Assembly: GCA_031254715.1 (NCBI GenBank)
Contig: JAIRTY010000478.1
Location: 1-5,112 of the forward strand
Source: Nocardiopsaceae bacterium
GTDB taxonomy: Bacteria > Actinomycetota > Actinomycetes > Streptosporangiales > Streptosporangiaceae
DNA: 5,112 bases
Reading direction: 5' to 3'
The translations under genes and the position numbers were made by a program. Shown piece by piece: positions 1-5,112 of the stretch. The notes beneath the pieces are model-generated. The model worked only from the letters and a program-made list of their open reading frames with translations. It was not told where the DNA came from and ran no database searches. Position 1 is the stretch's first letter. The number at the start of each line of letters is the position of its first letter.

Positions 1-1496
1 GCCCCGGCGTCCGGGCGGCGCAGCACATCCATCCCGCCGAGTTTGCCGACGGCCTCGACCTCGCCGCCGACCTTGCCCTTGGGGTAGCGCACCACGGTCG
101 GCCCGTCGCCGATGTTCACGGCCTCGTTCAGCAGCTCGGCCACCCGGGCCGCGTCCCTGGGCGCGGCTACCCGCAGCCCGGGCACGATCTGCAGCGCCGA
201 CCCGTCCCACATGCCGTGGTGGCTGGGGCCGTCCGGGCCGGTCACCCCGGCTCGGTCGAGCGCGATCGTGACCGGCAGCCGGTGCAGCGCCACGTCAAGC
301 AGTAGCTGGTCGAACGCCCGGTTGAGGAACGTCGAGTAGAGCGCGACCACCGGGTGCAGGCCGCCCATGGCGAGCCCGGCCGCGCTGGTCATGGCGTGCT
401 GCTCGGCGATGCCGACGTCGTAGACCCGGTCCGGGTACGCCTCAGCGAACGGCGCAAGCCCGGTGGGGTGGAGCATCGCGGCGGTGATCGCGACCACGTC
501 CGGGCGGCGGGCGCCGATCGCGACCATCTCGTCGCCGAAGACCCTGCTCCAGCTGCCGGGCGCGGCGCCCGCGGGGGGAAACTGGTGCAGGCAGTCCACT
601 TTGTTCTGCTCGGCCTCGGGGTAGCCGAACCCCTTCTTCGTGATCACGTGGACGAGCACCGGCCCGCCGAATTCGCGCGCACGCCGCAGCGCGTGCTCCA
701 CCAGCTTCTCGTCGTGGCCGTCGATCGGGCCGACGTACTTCAGGCCGAGGTCCTCGAACATCACCTGCGGCTGCAGCACGTCCTTGATGCCCTTCTTGAT
801 GCCGTGCAGCGTCTCGTACAGCGGCGGGCCGACCACCGGCGTGTGCGACAGCGTGGTCTTGATGTAGTCGAGCACGTTCTCGTACCGCTGGCTGACCCGG
901 ATGGCGGCCAGGTGGGTGGCGAGACCGCCGGTGGTCGGCTGGTAGGACCAGCCGTTGTCGTTGACCACCATGACCAGCCGCGAGTCCTTGGACTCCGCGA
1001 TGTTGTTCAGCGCTTCCCAGGCCATCCCGCCGGTCAGCGCGCCGTCGCCGATCACCGCGACCACCGTGCGGTGCGTCTCCCCCCGCAGCCGGTACGCCTT
1101 GGCCAGCCCGTCGGCGTAGGACAGGCTGGTGGAGGCGTGCGAGTTCTCGACCAGGTCGTGCTCGGACTCCGCCCGGCTCGGGTAGCCGGACAGCCCGCCG
1201 CGCTGCCGCAGCGTGCCGAACTCGGCCTGCCGCCCGGTGAGCAGCTTGTGCACGTACGCCTGATGGCCGGTGTCGAACACGATCCGGTCCATCGGCGAGT
1301 CAAACACCCGGTGCAGTGCGATGGTCAGTTCCACCACGCCGAGGTTGGGCCCGAGATGGCTGCTGGTCTTGGCCACCATGGGCCCCTGTGCCCATTCGAT
1401 GAGGAAGTCTCGGATCTCGCTGGCGAGCACCGGCAGCTGGTCGGCGCTGAGCTGCTTGAGGTCCTGCGGGCCGGCGATGGACTCCAGCAGGGTCAC
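1..1496 (-). CDS. dxs: 1-deoxy-D-xylulose-5-phosphate synthase, C-terminus cut by window edge
   Basis: This cytosolic thiamine-diphosphate enzyme condenses pyruvate with glyceraldehyde 3-phosphate to give DXP, the entry step of the MEP isoprenoid pathway (family knowledge). The window shows 498 residues beginning VTLLESIAGPQDLKQL; family members run to roughly 630 to 650, so the C-terminal transketolase-C domain is outside. Visible landmarks are the SSHLGPNLG segment with the active-site His at residue 47, FDTGHQAYVHKLLTGR near 74-89 with His78, the ThDP/Mg motif GDGALTGG (150-157) closing at NDN (179-181), KYVGPIDGHD, and the pyrimidine-domain DVGIAEQHA with catalytic Glu365, followed by DRAGVTGPDG. 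No frameshift or internal stop was found. The GTG at 1496 is chosen because a perfect AGGAGG lies 7 nt upstream and the N-terminus matches actinobacterial DXS. It lies 125 bp downstream of the MFS gene on the same strand. Oddities are SSH where most DXS have GGH, about five extra residues just before it, and a short inter-domain linker. Confidence 0.96.
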   Translation of the reverse strand, partial: MTLLESIAGPQDLKQLSADQLPVLASEIRDFLIEWAQGPMVAKTSSHLGPNLGVVELTIALHRVFDSPMDRIVFDTGHQAYVHKLLTGRQAEFGTLRQRGGLSGYPSRAESEHDLVENSHASTSLSYADGLAKAYRLRGETHRTVVAVIGDGALTGGMAWEALNNIAESKDSRLVMVVNDNGWSYQPTTGGLATHLAAIRVSQRYENVLDYIKTTLSHTPVVGPPLYETLHGIKKGIKDVLQPQVMFEDLGLKYVGPIDGHDEKLVEHALRRAREFGGPVLVHVITKKGFGYPEAEQNKVDCLHQFPPAGAAPGSWSRVFGDEMVAIGARRPDVVAITAAMLHPTGLAPFAEAYPDRVYDVGIAEQHAMTSAAGLAMGGLHPVVALYSTFLNRAFDQLLLDVALHRLPVTIALDRAGVTGPDGPSHHGMWDGSALQIVPGLRVAAPRDAARVAELLNEAVNIGDGPTVVRYPKGKVGGEVEAVGKLGGMDVLRRPDAG

Positions 1497-1503
1497 CTGT
1501 GCT

Positions 1504-1509
1504 CCTCCT
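1504..1509 (-). promoter_or_regulatory. Strong Shine-Dalgarno site of dxs
   Basis: The minus strand reads AAGGAGGAGCACAG directly before GTG at 1496. A perfect AGGAGG with 7 nt spacing decides the GTG start, which matters because no ATG is available near the N-terminus of this reading frame. Confidence 0.85.
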
Positions 1510-1621
1510 TGTGCCTTGGCGCGGTGCCGTAGCCCGTGGCGGGGGTGCCGCGGCGCCGGGCCCGTGATAGCGGGGCGACGGGAAGCCGGGCCTTCCGCCG
1601 AGTGTATTTCGCCCGCGCCCG

Positions 1622-2887
1622 CTACCGCACGGCCGGCTCGCGATGCGGGGCCGGCTCGGGTGCCGGCACTGCTACCCGCATCGTCCTGATCTCATGCGGG
1701 ATCAGCGCGAGCAGCGCGGCGGCGACGGTCAGCCCGGCCGCGCCGTACTCGGCCGGGAACAGCCCGATGGCGGCGGCGGCCGGCCCGGCTGCCAGCGCCC
1801 CGGCCGGGCTGGCGAGCAGGGACCCGAGGATGTCATAGGAGGAGACACGGGCCAGCTTGCCCGGCGGGATGAACCGCGCCAGTGCCACCGTCCACTGCAC
1901 CATCATGATCTCGACCGACCCGCCGATGACGGCGGCGGCCAGGCACACGGCAGGCAGCGGCCAGCGCATCGCCAGCGACAGCGGCTCGAGCGCGCAGGCG
2001 GCGCCGATCAGCGCCACGAACCTCATCGGCCGGCGGGGCGCGAACCTGAGCGCGATCAGTCCCCCGGCCACCAGGCCGACCGCCTCCGCCGCGGTGATCG
2101 CGCCCCAGGCGGCGGGCCCGCCCAGGAAGCGCTTGGCGACCACCGGGCCGAGCACCTGGAACCCGCCGTACCAGGCGGCCATGACCACGCTGTACTCCGC
2201 CACGATCACCCACAGCCAGCGCCGGGAGATGAACTCGGTCCAGCCCTCGCGCAGGTCCCTGACCAGGCCGCCGCCAGCGCCGCGGCGCTCGCCCGGGGCC
2301 CGGATGGCCAGCAGCAGCGGCACGGACCCCAGCATGCCGGCGCCGCAGGCGGCAAGCGCCCAGCCCGGCCCGGCCAGCGCGACGAACGCGCCCGCGGCCG
2401 CCGCGCCGCCCATCTGGGCCGTGTTCATCGCCAGCCGGCTCACCGCGCTCGCCTCCTGCAGCAGCCCGGCCGGGACCAGCCGGGGCAGCAGCGCCTGCGA
2501 CGCCGGGTAGAACACGGCCATGCCGGAGCCGGTCAGCGTCTCCAGCGCGATCATCTGCCAGACCCGGGGATGACCGGTCAGGACCAGCAGGCCGAATCCG
2601 CCCTCCCCCGCCGCGATCATGAGGTTGGCGGCGACGATCACCTTCTGCGGCGCGATCCGGTCCGCGACCACGCCGCCGGCCAGCGCGAACACCAGCGCCG
2701 GGGCGATCTGCGCGGCCAGCACGTACGACAGGTCGGCCGTCGACCCGGTCACATCCAGGACCGCGAAGGCCACGCCGACCAGCGAGAACGCGAACGCCGC
2801 TGGTGCCAGCAGCCGGTCTGCGAGCAGCAGCCGGAAGTCCCGGTACGCGAGCACCGGCAACCGCTTCGCGAGGCCCGTCCGCGGCAT
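1622..2887 (-). CDS. Major facilitator superfamily transporter (MFS_3/EntS-like exporter type)
   Basis: A 421-residue inner-membrane protein with the usual MFS length and about twelve hydrophobic segments in two sets of six. They begin near residues 28-46, 53-72, 82-103 and 108-126, reach 160-195 in the first half, and resume near 224-250. The N-terminal AYRDFRLLLADR and motif A between helices 2 and 3 (GGVVADRIAPQK, 71-82) are clear, and LVPAGLLQEASAVSRL before helix 5 is typical of the group. A charged central loop (196-223, RAPGERR, then DLREGWTEF) separates the halves; a degenerate second motif A lies near GGLIALRFAPRRPMR (275-289). Family knowledge suggests a proton-driven exporter of small molecules, but the substrate cannot be read from sequence. 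ATG 2887 is the only standard start in frame before the upstream TGA at 2951-2953 (read on the minus strand). It lacks a good Shine-Dalgarno, so translation may be weak or unusual. The gene lies between vapC upstream and dxs downstream, all on the same strand. Confidence 0.9.
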   Translation of the reverse strand: MPRTGLAKRLPVLAYRDFRLLLADRLLAPAAFAFSLVGVAFAVLDVTGSTADLSYVLAAQIAPALVFALAGGVVADRIAPQKVIVAANLMIAAGEGGFGLLVLTGHPRVWQMIALETLTGSGMAVFYPASQALLPRLVPAGLLQEASAVSRLAMNTAQMGGAAAAGAFVALAGPGWALAACGAGMLGSVPLLLAIRAPGERRGAGGGLVRDLREGWTEFISRRWLWVIVAEYSVVMAAWYGGFQVLGPVVAKRFLGGPAAWGAITAAEAVGLVAGGLIALRFAPRRPMRFVALIGAACALEPLSLAMRWPLPAVCLAAAVIGGSVEIMMVQWTVALARFIPPGKLARVSSYDILGSLLASPAGALAAGPAAAAIGLFPAEYGAAGLTVAAALLALIPHEIRTMRVAVPAPEPAPHREPAVR

Positions 2888-2933
2888 GGGCTGGGTCCGA
2901 TCCGTGCGAGGCCGCGGGCACGTTGGGACGCCA

Positions 2934-2988
2934 GGCGGCTGACTGGTGATTCAGCCTTCGACGCTAGCCGCCCGCTGGCCTAGGCGGC
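2934..2988 (-). promoter_or_regulatory. Alternating hairpins in the vapC-MFS intergenic leader
   Basis: On the minus-strand transcript three short arms follow each other. Arm A is GCCGCC (2988-2983), arm B is GGCGGCT (2972-2966) and arm C is AGCCGCC (2940-2934). B can pair perfectly with A (6 bp, 10-nt loop) or with C (7 bp, 25-nt loop), but not both. A third stem, GGCTGA with TCAGCC (6 bp, 8-nt loop, 2956-2937), competes for part of C. The structure sits between the VapC stop and the MFS start. It could be an attenuator-like leader, a transcript-processing or 3'-end element for vapBC, or a chance product of GC-rich sequence. There is no U-tract, so a classical intrinsic terminator is not supported. 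Confidence 0.3.
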
Positions 2989-3027
2989 AACTTGATTTCC
3001 CAGGCCAGGACCGGCGGCGCCGTCCCG

Positions 3028-3459
3028 TTAAACCGCTGGCGCCTGGAACGGATTCTCCACCCGGACACCGCGAATGACCTGGCCGTGAGAGAGATCCTCG
3101 GTCAGCACCCGCTCGCAGCCGGCGTCCCGGGCAGCTTCGATGATCAGCGCATCCCACAGGGACACGTGGGCATGGCGGGAGGTGTCCATGGCCGCCAGGA
3201 CGAGCGGCTTGTCTATCCCGACGACTGCCAGGCTGGCCAGGCCGCGAGCGGCTGCGGCAGCTCTCTCCTCCGCGAGCGGCTCCCGCAGTTTCCTGGTAAC
3301 CGTCACGTAGAACTCCTGCAGGACCTGCGTGCTCACAACAAGATCGTCAGATTTGCCGGATAGCACGCCGATCGCGATGTCGTGCTTGCGCTTCTCCGCC
3401 GGGCTCTCGTCCGCCGCATAGACCGGCACGTTGGTGTCAAGGAAGGTCCTACCGCTCAT
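3028..3459 (-). CDS. vapC: VapC-type PIN-domain ribonuclease toxin
   Basis: A 143-residue PIN-domain protein and the presumed toxin of a type II toxin-antitoxin pair. Such enzymes are Mg-dependent endoribonucleases that cut tRNA, rRNA or mRNA when the antitoxin is degraded (family knowledge). All expected acidic residues are present: Asp8 in FLDTN, Glu49 in LQEFY, Asp103 in LWDALI and Asp122 in LTEDLSHG, with the family ending RVENPF. The catalytic site therefore looks intact. The chosen ATG at 3459 overlaps the end of vapB by 11 nt, suggesting translational coupling. It places FLDTN at the usual distance from the N-terminus and has GGGA a few bases upstream. An ATG at 3468 would add three residues (MSC). 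An upstream start at 3564 in the same frame would add 35 residues unlike a PIN domain and is not used. Base composition looks a little less GC-rich than the flanking genes, in keeping with a mobile cassette. The RNA target is unknown. Confidence 0.92.
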   Translation of the reverse strand: MSGRTFLDTNVPVYAADESPAEKRKHDIAIGVLSGKSDDLVVSTQVLQEFYVTVTRKLREPLAEERAAAAARGLASLAVVGIDKPLVLAAMDTSRHAHVSLWDALIIEAARDAGCERVLTEDLSHGQVIRGVRVENPFQAPAV

Positions 3460-3682
3460 ACAGCTCATCCCGGGTCCAGGTACGGCCGGCGTCACCGCTG
3501 CTCGCGCCGGTTCCCTGCACCGCCGCCAGGAACTCCTTGATGCCTTGCGCCGCGGCTGACTCACCCGCGAGCCGTGCCAGATAGTCCCGGATAAGAGCGT
3601 TGACCGACGTTCCCTGCTGCATGGCGCGGATCCTTGCCCGCCGCAGCGTGTCTTCGTCGACGGCTAGCGTCAGATTCGTCAT
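3449..3682 (-). CDS. vapB: VapB-type ribbon-helix-helix antitoxin
   Basis: A 77-residue antitoxin preceding vapC. Residues 1-40 form a ribbon-helix-helix DNA-binding domain: strand TNLTLAVDEDTL, helix RRARIRAMQQG, then TSVNALIRDYLARLAG, a very common VapB pattern. The middle (about 41-66) is Ala, Gly and Ser rich and probably flexible. The C-terminal TWTRDELYER is the usual short segment that wraps the PIN toxin and blocks its active site (family knowledge). The protein should dimerise, bind its own promoter region and repress the operon, more tightly when VapC is bound. ATG 3682 has AGGGGG 4 nt upstream, somewhat close but purine-rich. The stop codon lies inside the vapC start region. Confidence 0.92.
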   Translation of the reverse strand: MTNLTLAVDEDTLRRARIRAMQQGTSVNALIRDYLARLAGESAAAQGIKEFLAAVQGTGASSGDAGRTWTRDELYER

Positions 3683-3692
3683 GCCGCCCCCT

Positions 3693-3719
3693 AAGTGCTA
3701 CACGGAATAAGTGTAACAC
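3693..3719 (-). promoter_or_regulatory. vapBC operator/promoter with paired GTGnnACAC repeats
   Basis: Directly upstream of vapB, the plus strand carries AAGTGCTACAC (3693-3703) and AAGTGTAACAC (3709-3719), an 11-bp direct repeat with two mismatches and a 16-bp period. Each core is itself palindromic around its middle base: GTGTAACAC is a perfect 9-bp palindrome, GTGCTACAC has one mismatch, and the two cores also form an inverted repeat. On the minus strand the sequence TACACT (3715-3710) fits a -10 box and lies within the repeats. A ribbon-helix-helix dimer bound here would block RNA polymerase. No convincing -35 box was seen. The repeat is visible; the operator role is inferred from VapB autoregulation in general. 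Confidence 0.6.
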
Positions 3720-3789
3720 GTAAGCGAAGGAACGCCCGCGATCGGAACGCTCCGGCAGTCACGCGCGCGCGACGTCAGCCTGGCACCTC

Positions 3790-3801
3790 TACCGTTCGGT
3801 A
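3790..3801. promoter_or_regulatory. Perfect inverted repeat TACCG-TT-CGGTA
   Basis: A 12-bp site with two perfect 5-bp arms and a 2-bp spacer ends 3 bp before the ATG at 3805. The ACCG/CGGT type of half-site is frequent in operators of TetR-family regulators (general knowledge), but no TetR gene is in the window and a site this short can arise by chance. Confidence 0.2.
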
Positions 3802-3804
3802 TCA

Positions 3805-3971
3805 ATGTCCGCCTGGCGCGTCAGGCCGGCGATCAGCATCACCATCAACGACGGCGGCGGCGCTTCCGCCTGGATTACCTGGCTCGGGCCGGCGGGCGGG
3901 TTCCTGACCGGGGTCGGCGCGCTCGGCGGCCTGGTCGCGTTCCGCCGGGGCGGGCCGGCGCCCGGGCCCCG
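3805..3971 (+). pseudogene. Possible 5' remnant of a small membrane protein gene
   Basis: From ATG 3805 the plus strand reads about 55 residues that look like real protein. There is a beta-like start (AISITIND), a Gly-rich turn, then a hydrophobic stretch of about 22 residues (WLGPAGGFLTGVGALGGLVAF, residues 27-47) ending in FRRGG, a single membrane helix with positive-inside charge. Codons end in G or C almost throughout. No stop follows at the natural end. The frame runs on, antisense to the GntR gene, to 4836, and everything after about 3971 is shadow of that gene. No Shine-Dalgarno precedes the ATG. I do not recognise the family. It may be the left end of a gene truncated by a rearrangement, or simply a fortuitous frame; the minus strand reads no better in this interval. 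Confidence 0.28.
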
Positions 3972-4616
3972 CTATTCGTCGATCACGGACTTGAGCCACT
4001 CCAGGGTGGTACGCAGATGGTGCCTGATCAGCACCTCCATCCGGTCCCCGTCGCCGTCAGCCAGCGCAGCCACCATCTCCTGGTGCTCGCGGTCCGCCCG
4101 GCTCCGGCCCTCGGGCGCGGCGGCCAGCATGTGCACGTACAGGCCGGACCGGTTCCGCAGCACCCCTATCAGCTCGCTCAGCAGTGGCTTGCCGGCTATC
4201 TCATACAGCTGGGCATGGAACGCGATGTTGGCTTTCTCCCAGCCCGCGGGGTCTTCGATGCGGGCGTGCGTGGCGAGCATGTCCCGCAGCCGGGCGAGGT
4301 CGGCATCGGCCCGCAGAGCGGCGGCGCGGCGCCCGGCCATGGCCTCGAGCACCTCTTGCAGTTCGAAGATCTCGGACACCTGGGCTATCGACGGCTTCGC
4401 GACCATGGCGCCCCGGTGCACGTCCAGCCGCACCAGGCCCTCGGCCTCCAGCCGCTGCAGCGCCTCGCGCAACGGGGTGCGGCTGACGCCGAGCCGTCCG
4501 GCGATCTCGTCCTGGCGCAGCGGCGCCCCGGCAGGCACCTCTCCGGACAGGATTATCGCCCGCAGCGCCTTCGCCGCCGCCTCGGTGGCCGTCGTCCGGT
4601 CGATCCGCCGGGACAC
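3972..4616 (-). CDS. GntR-family transcriptional regulator, FadR/FCD subgroup
   Basis: A 214-residue DNA-binding regulator of normal length for the family. Numbered from the longer start at ATG 4643, residues 18-83 form the winged helix-turn-helix: EAAAKALRAIILSGEVPAGAPL, then LGVSRTPLREALQRLEAEGLV (51-71), the GntR signature. Residues 87-216 are the all-helical FCD ligand-binding domain with candidate metal or ligand residues N139, H143, H187 and H209. The usual Asp at 139 is Asn. FCD regulators sense organic acids or related small metabolites and usually repress neighbouring catabolic genes (family knowledge). GTG 4616 is preferred because AGGGAGG lies 8 nt upstream. ATG 4643 would add nine residues (MALAREGGE) but has no well-spaced ribosome site. 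The gene follows the crotonase gene on the same strand, about 130 bp away, so it may act on that gene or its unseen neighbours. Confidence 0.9.
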   Translation of the reverse strand: MSRRIDRTTATEAAAKALRAIILSGEVPAGAPLRQDEIAGRLGVSRTPLREALQRLEAEGLVRLDVHRGAMVAKPSIAQVSEIFELQEVLEAMAGRRAAALRADADLARLRDMLATHARIEDPAGWEKANIAFHAQLYEIAGKPLLSELIGVLRNRSGLYVHMLAAAPEGRSRADREHQEMVAALADGDGDRMEVLIRHHLRTTLEWLKSVIDE

Positions 4617-4624
4617 CTCCCCGC

Positions 4625-4631
4625 CCTCCCT
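4625..4631 (-). promoter_or_regulatory. Shine-Dalgarno site supporting the GTG start of the GntR gene
   Basis: The minus strand reads AGGGAGG followed by GCGGGGAG and then GTG at 4616, an 8-nt spacing. The ATG at 4643 lies upstream of this site and has only a distant GAAGG. The site therefore favours the shorter protein. Confidence 0.5.
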
Positions 4632-4746
4632 GGCTAGCGCCATCGCGGTTGCGCCGCCTTCGTGCGGCCGCGGCCGGAGGCTCCGCCCGGCAGGCTGCCA
4701 CGATACAAGGCCTCCTGCGGCCCCGGCTGCGCCCGGCGCGCGCTGG

Positions 4747-5112
4747 TCACGGCCGCGCCCGCCCGTCCATCAGCAGCGACCGGAGCGTGAGCCGGTCCAC
4801 GGCGCGGTCAGCCGCCTCGCCGAGGCCAGCCGCTGAGAACGCGGCGAGATCCCGCTTGATTTCCCCGCAGACCTCCGCGGGCTGGCGCAGCAGCAGGCCG
4901 ACGGCATCGGCAGCGGCGGCGGGGAGTGCGTCCGGCGGCACCGCCCGGTTGATCAGCCCCGCCCGCTCTGCCTCGGACGCGCTCAGCGGCATACCGGTGG
5001 CGGTCAGCCAGAACGCAAGCCTGCGCCCCAGCAGCGCCGGCAGCCAGGTCAGCACCAGCGCCGGTGCCAGGCCCGCCTCGGCCTCCGGGAACCAGAACCG
5101 GGCGGTCTCGGC
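4747..5112 (-). CDS. Enoyl-CoA hydratase/isomerase (crotonase) family protein, N-terminus outside window
   Basis: Only the last 121 residues are visible; the frame is open to the right edge and stops with TGA at 4747-4749. Family members are about 250 to 270 residues, so roughly the N-terminal half is missing. The segment starts AETARFWFPEAEAGLAP, matching the crotonase block around the second catalytic Glu (here Glu10, in FPE). It continues LPALLGRRLAFWLTATGMPLSASEAERAGLINRAVPPDAL, the characteristic helix followed by the (S/T)G-x-(I/L)SAxEAxxxGLvnrvvp motif, and ends with the C-terminal helices seen in trimerising crotonases. Members hydrate, isomerise or cleave acyl-CoA thioesters in the cytosol; the exact reaction cannot be assigned because the oxyanion-hole half lies outside. 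Helix residues after the Glu (ALVLTWLPALLG) lack the usual Gly-Gly pair, so substrate range may differ from classical enoyl-CoA hydratase. A GTG at 5055 is internal and not the true start. Confidence 0.85.
   Translation of the reverse strand, partial: AETARFWFPEAEAGLAPALVLTWLPALLGRRLAFWLTATGMPLSASEAERAGLINRAVPPDALPAAAADAVGLLLRQPAEVCGEIKRDLAAFSAAGLGEAADRAVDRLTLRSLLMDGRARP

Noticed and set aside
354..1532. 392-codon plus-strand open frame opposite dxs
   Set aside because: It is antisense to DXS, which shows continuous conserved motifs. Its translation is low-complexity Arg, Val, His and Gly rich and resembles no family; such frames are expected opposite GC3-rich genes.
1580..1596. GGAAG/CTTCC hairpin downstream of the MFS stop as a terminator
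   Set aside because: The stem is only 5 bp and has no U-tract, too weak to call in GC-rich DNA.
1601..1606. TACACT on the minus strand as a -10 box for dxs
   Set aside because: It matches the -10 pattern and equals the hexamer before vapB, but no reasonable -35 lies 16-19 bp upstream, so it is only a weak candidate.
1643..2983. 446-codon plus-strand frame and 362-codon minus-strand frame (1833-2921) over the MFS gene
   Set aside because: Both are Arg, Gly, Pro and Gln rich shadows of the MFS gene. Only the 1622-2887 frame gives membrane helices and motif A.
3460..3564. Longer start for vapC at 3564
   Set aside because: The 35 added residues are basic and low complexity, lie wholly inside vapB, and would put FLDTN far from the N-terminus, unlike PIN toxins.
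3762..3773. Alternating CG tract (ACGCGCGCGCGA) as a structured or Z-DNA element
   Set aside because: It is short and expected at this GC content; nothing else supports a role.
3972..4836. Continuation of the plus-strand frame from 3805 through the GntR region
   Set aside because: The reading from about 3972 onward is antisense to the GntR/FCD gene, with Ser and Arg rich sequence and no domain; its openness follows from aligned third codon positions.

Overview
The window is GC-rich DNA whose real genes use almost only G or C at third codon positions, with GTG starts and strong AGGAGG-type ribosome binding sites. Together with protein sequences that read like actinomycete families, this points to a high-GC actinobacterium (inference; the genus cannot be told from this window). 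All five confidently supported protein-coding genes other than the small fragment near 3.8 kb lie on the minus strand, so the natural reading direction is from 5112 down to 1.

In transcription order the window holds: (i) the C-terminal part of an enoyl-CoA hydratase/isomerase (crotonase) gene entering from the right edge (4747-5112); (ii) a GntR/FCD-family transcription factor about 130 bp downstream of it (3972-4616, or from 4643); (iii) a 290-bp spacer (3683-3971) containing the control region of the next operon and, on the plus strand, a short stop-less reading frame for a small membrane-type peptide that may be the relic of a gene; (iv) a type II VapB-VapC toxin-antitoxin operon (3028-3682) with an 11-nt gene overlap and a repeated operator-like site over its probable promoter; (v) a 140-bp leader with mutually exclusive hairpins; (vi) a 421-residue major facilitator superfamily exporter-like protein (1622-2887); (vii) a 125-bp spacer; and (viii) dxs, 1-deoxy-D-xylulose-5-phosphate synthase, which starts with GTG at 1496 and runs off the left edge.

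The genes do not form one obvious pathway. dxs makes the first committed intermediate of the MEP isoprenoid pathway. The transporter is an uncharacterised MFS permease. VapBC is a self-contained stress or maintenance module that looks inserted between house genes. The GntR/FCD regulator beside a crotonase suggests local control of acyl-CoA or organic-acid metabolism. No RNA genes, CRISPR array, insertion sequence or convincing intrinsic terminator with a U-tract was seen. The least ordinary signals are the small plus-strand fragment at 3805-3971, the repeat-based VapB operator, the alternating hairpins before the MFS gene, and a sequence change beside the N-terminal active-site histidine of DXS. 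I do not see strong evidence for a novel multi-gene system.
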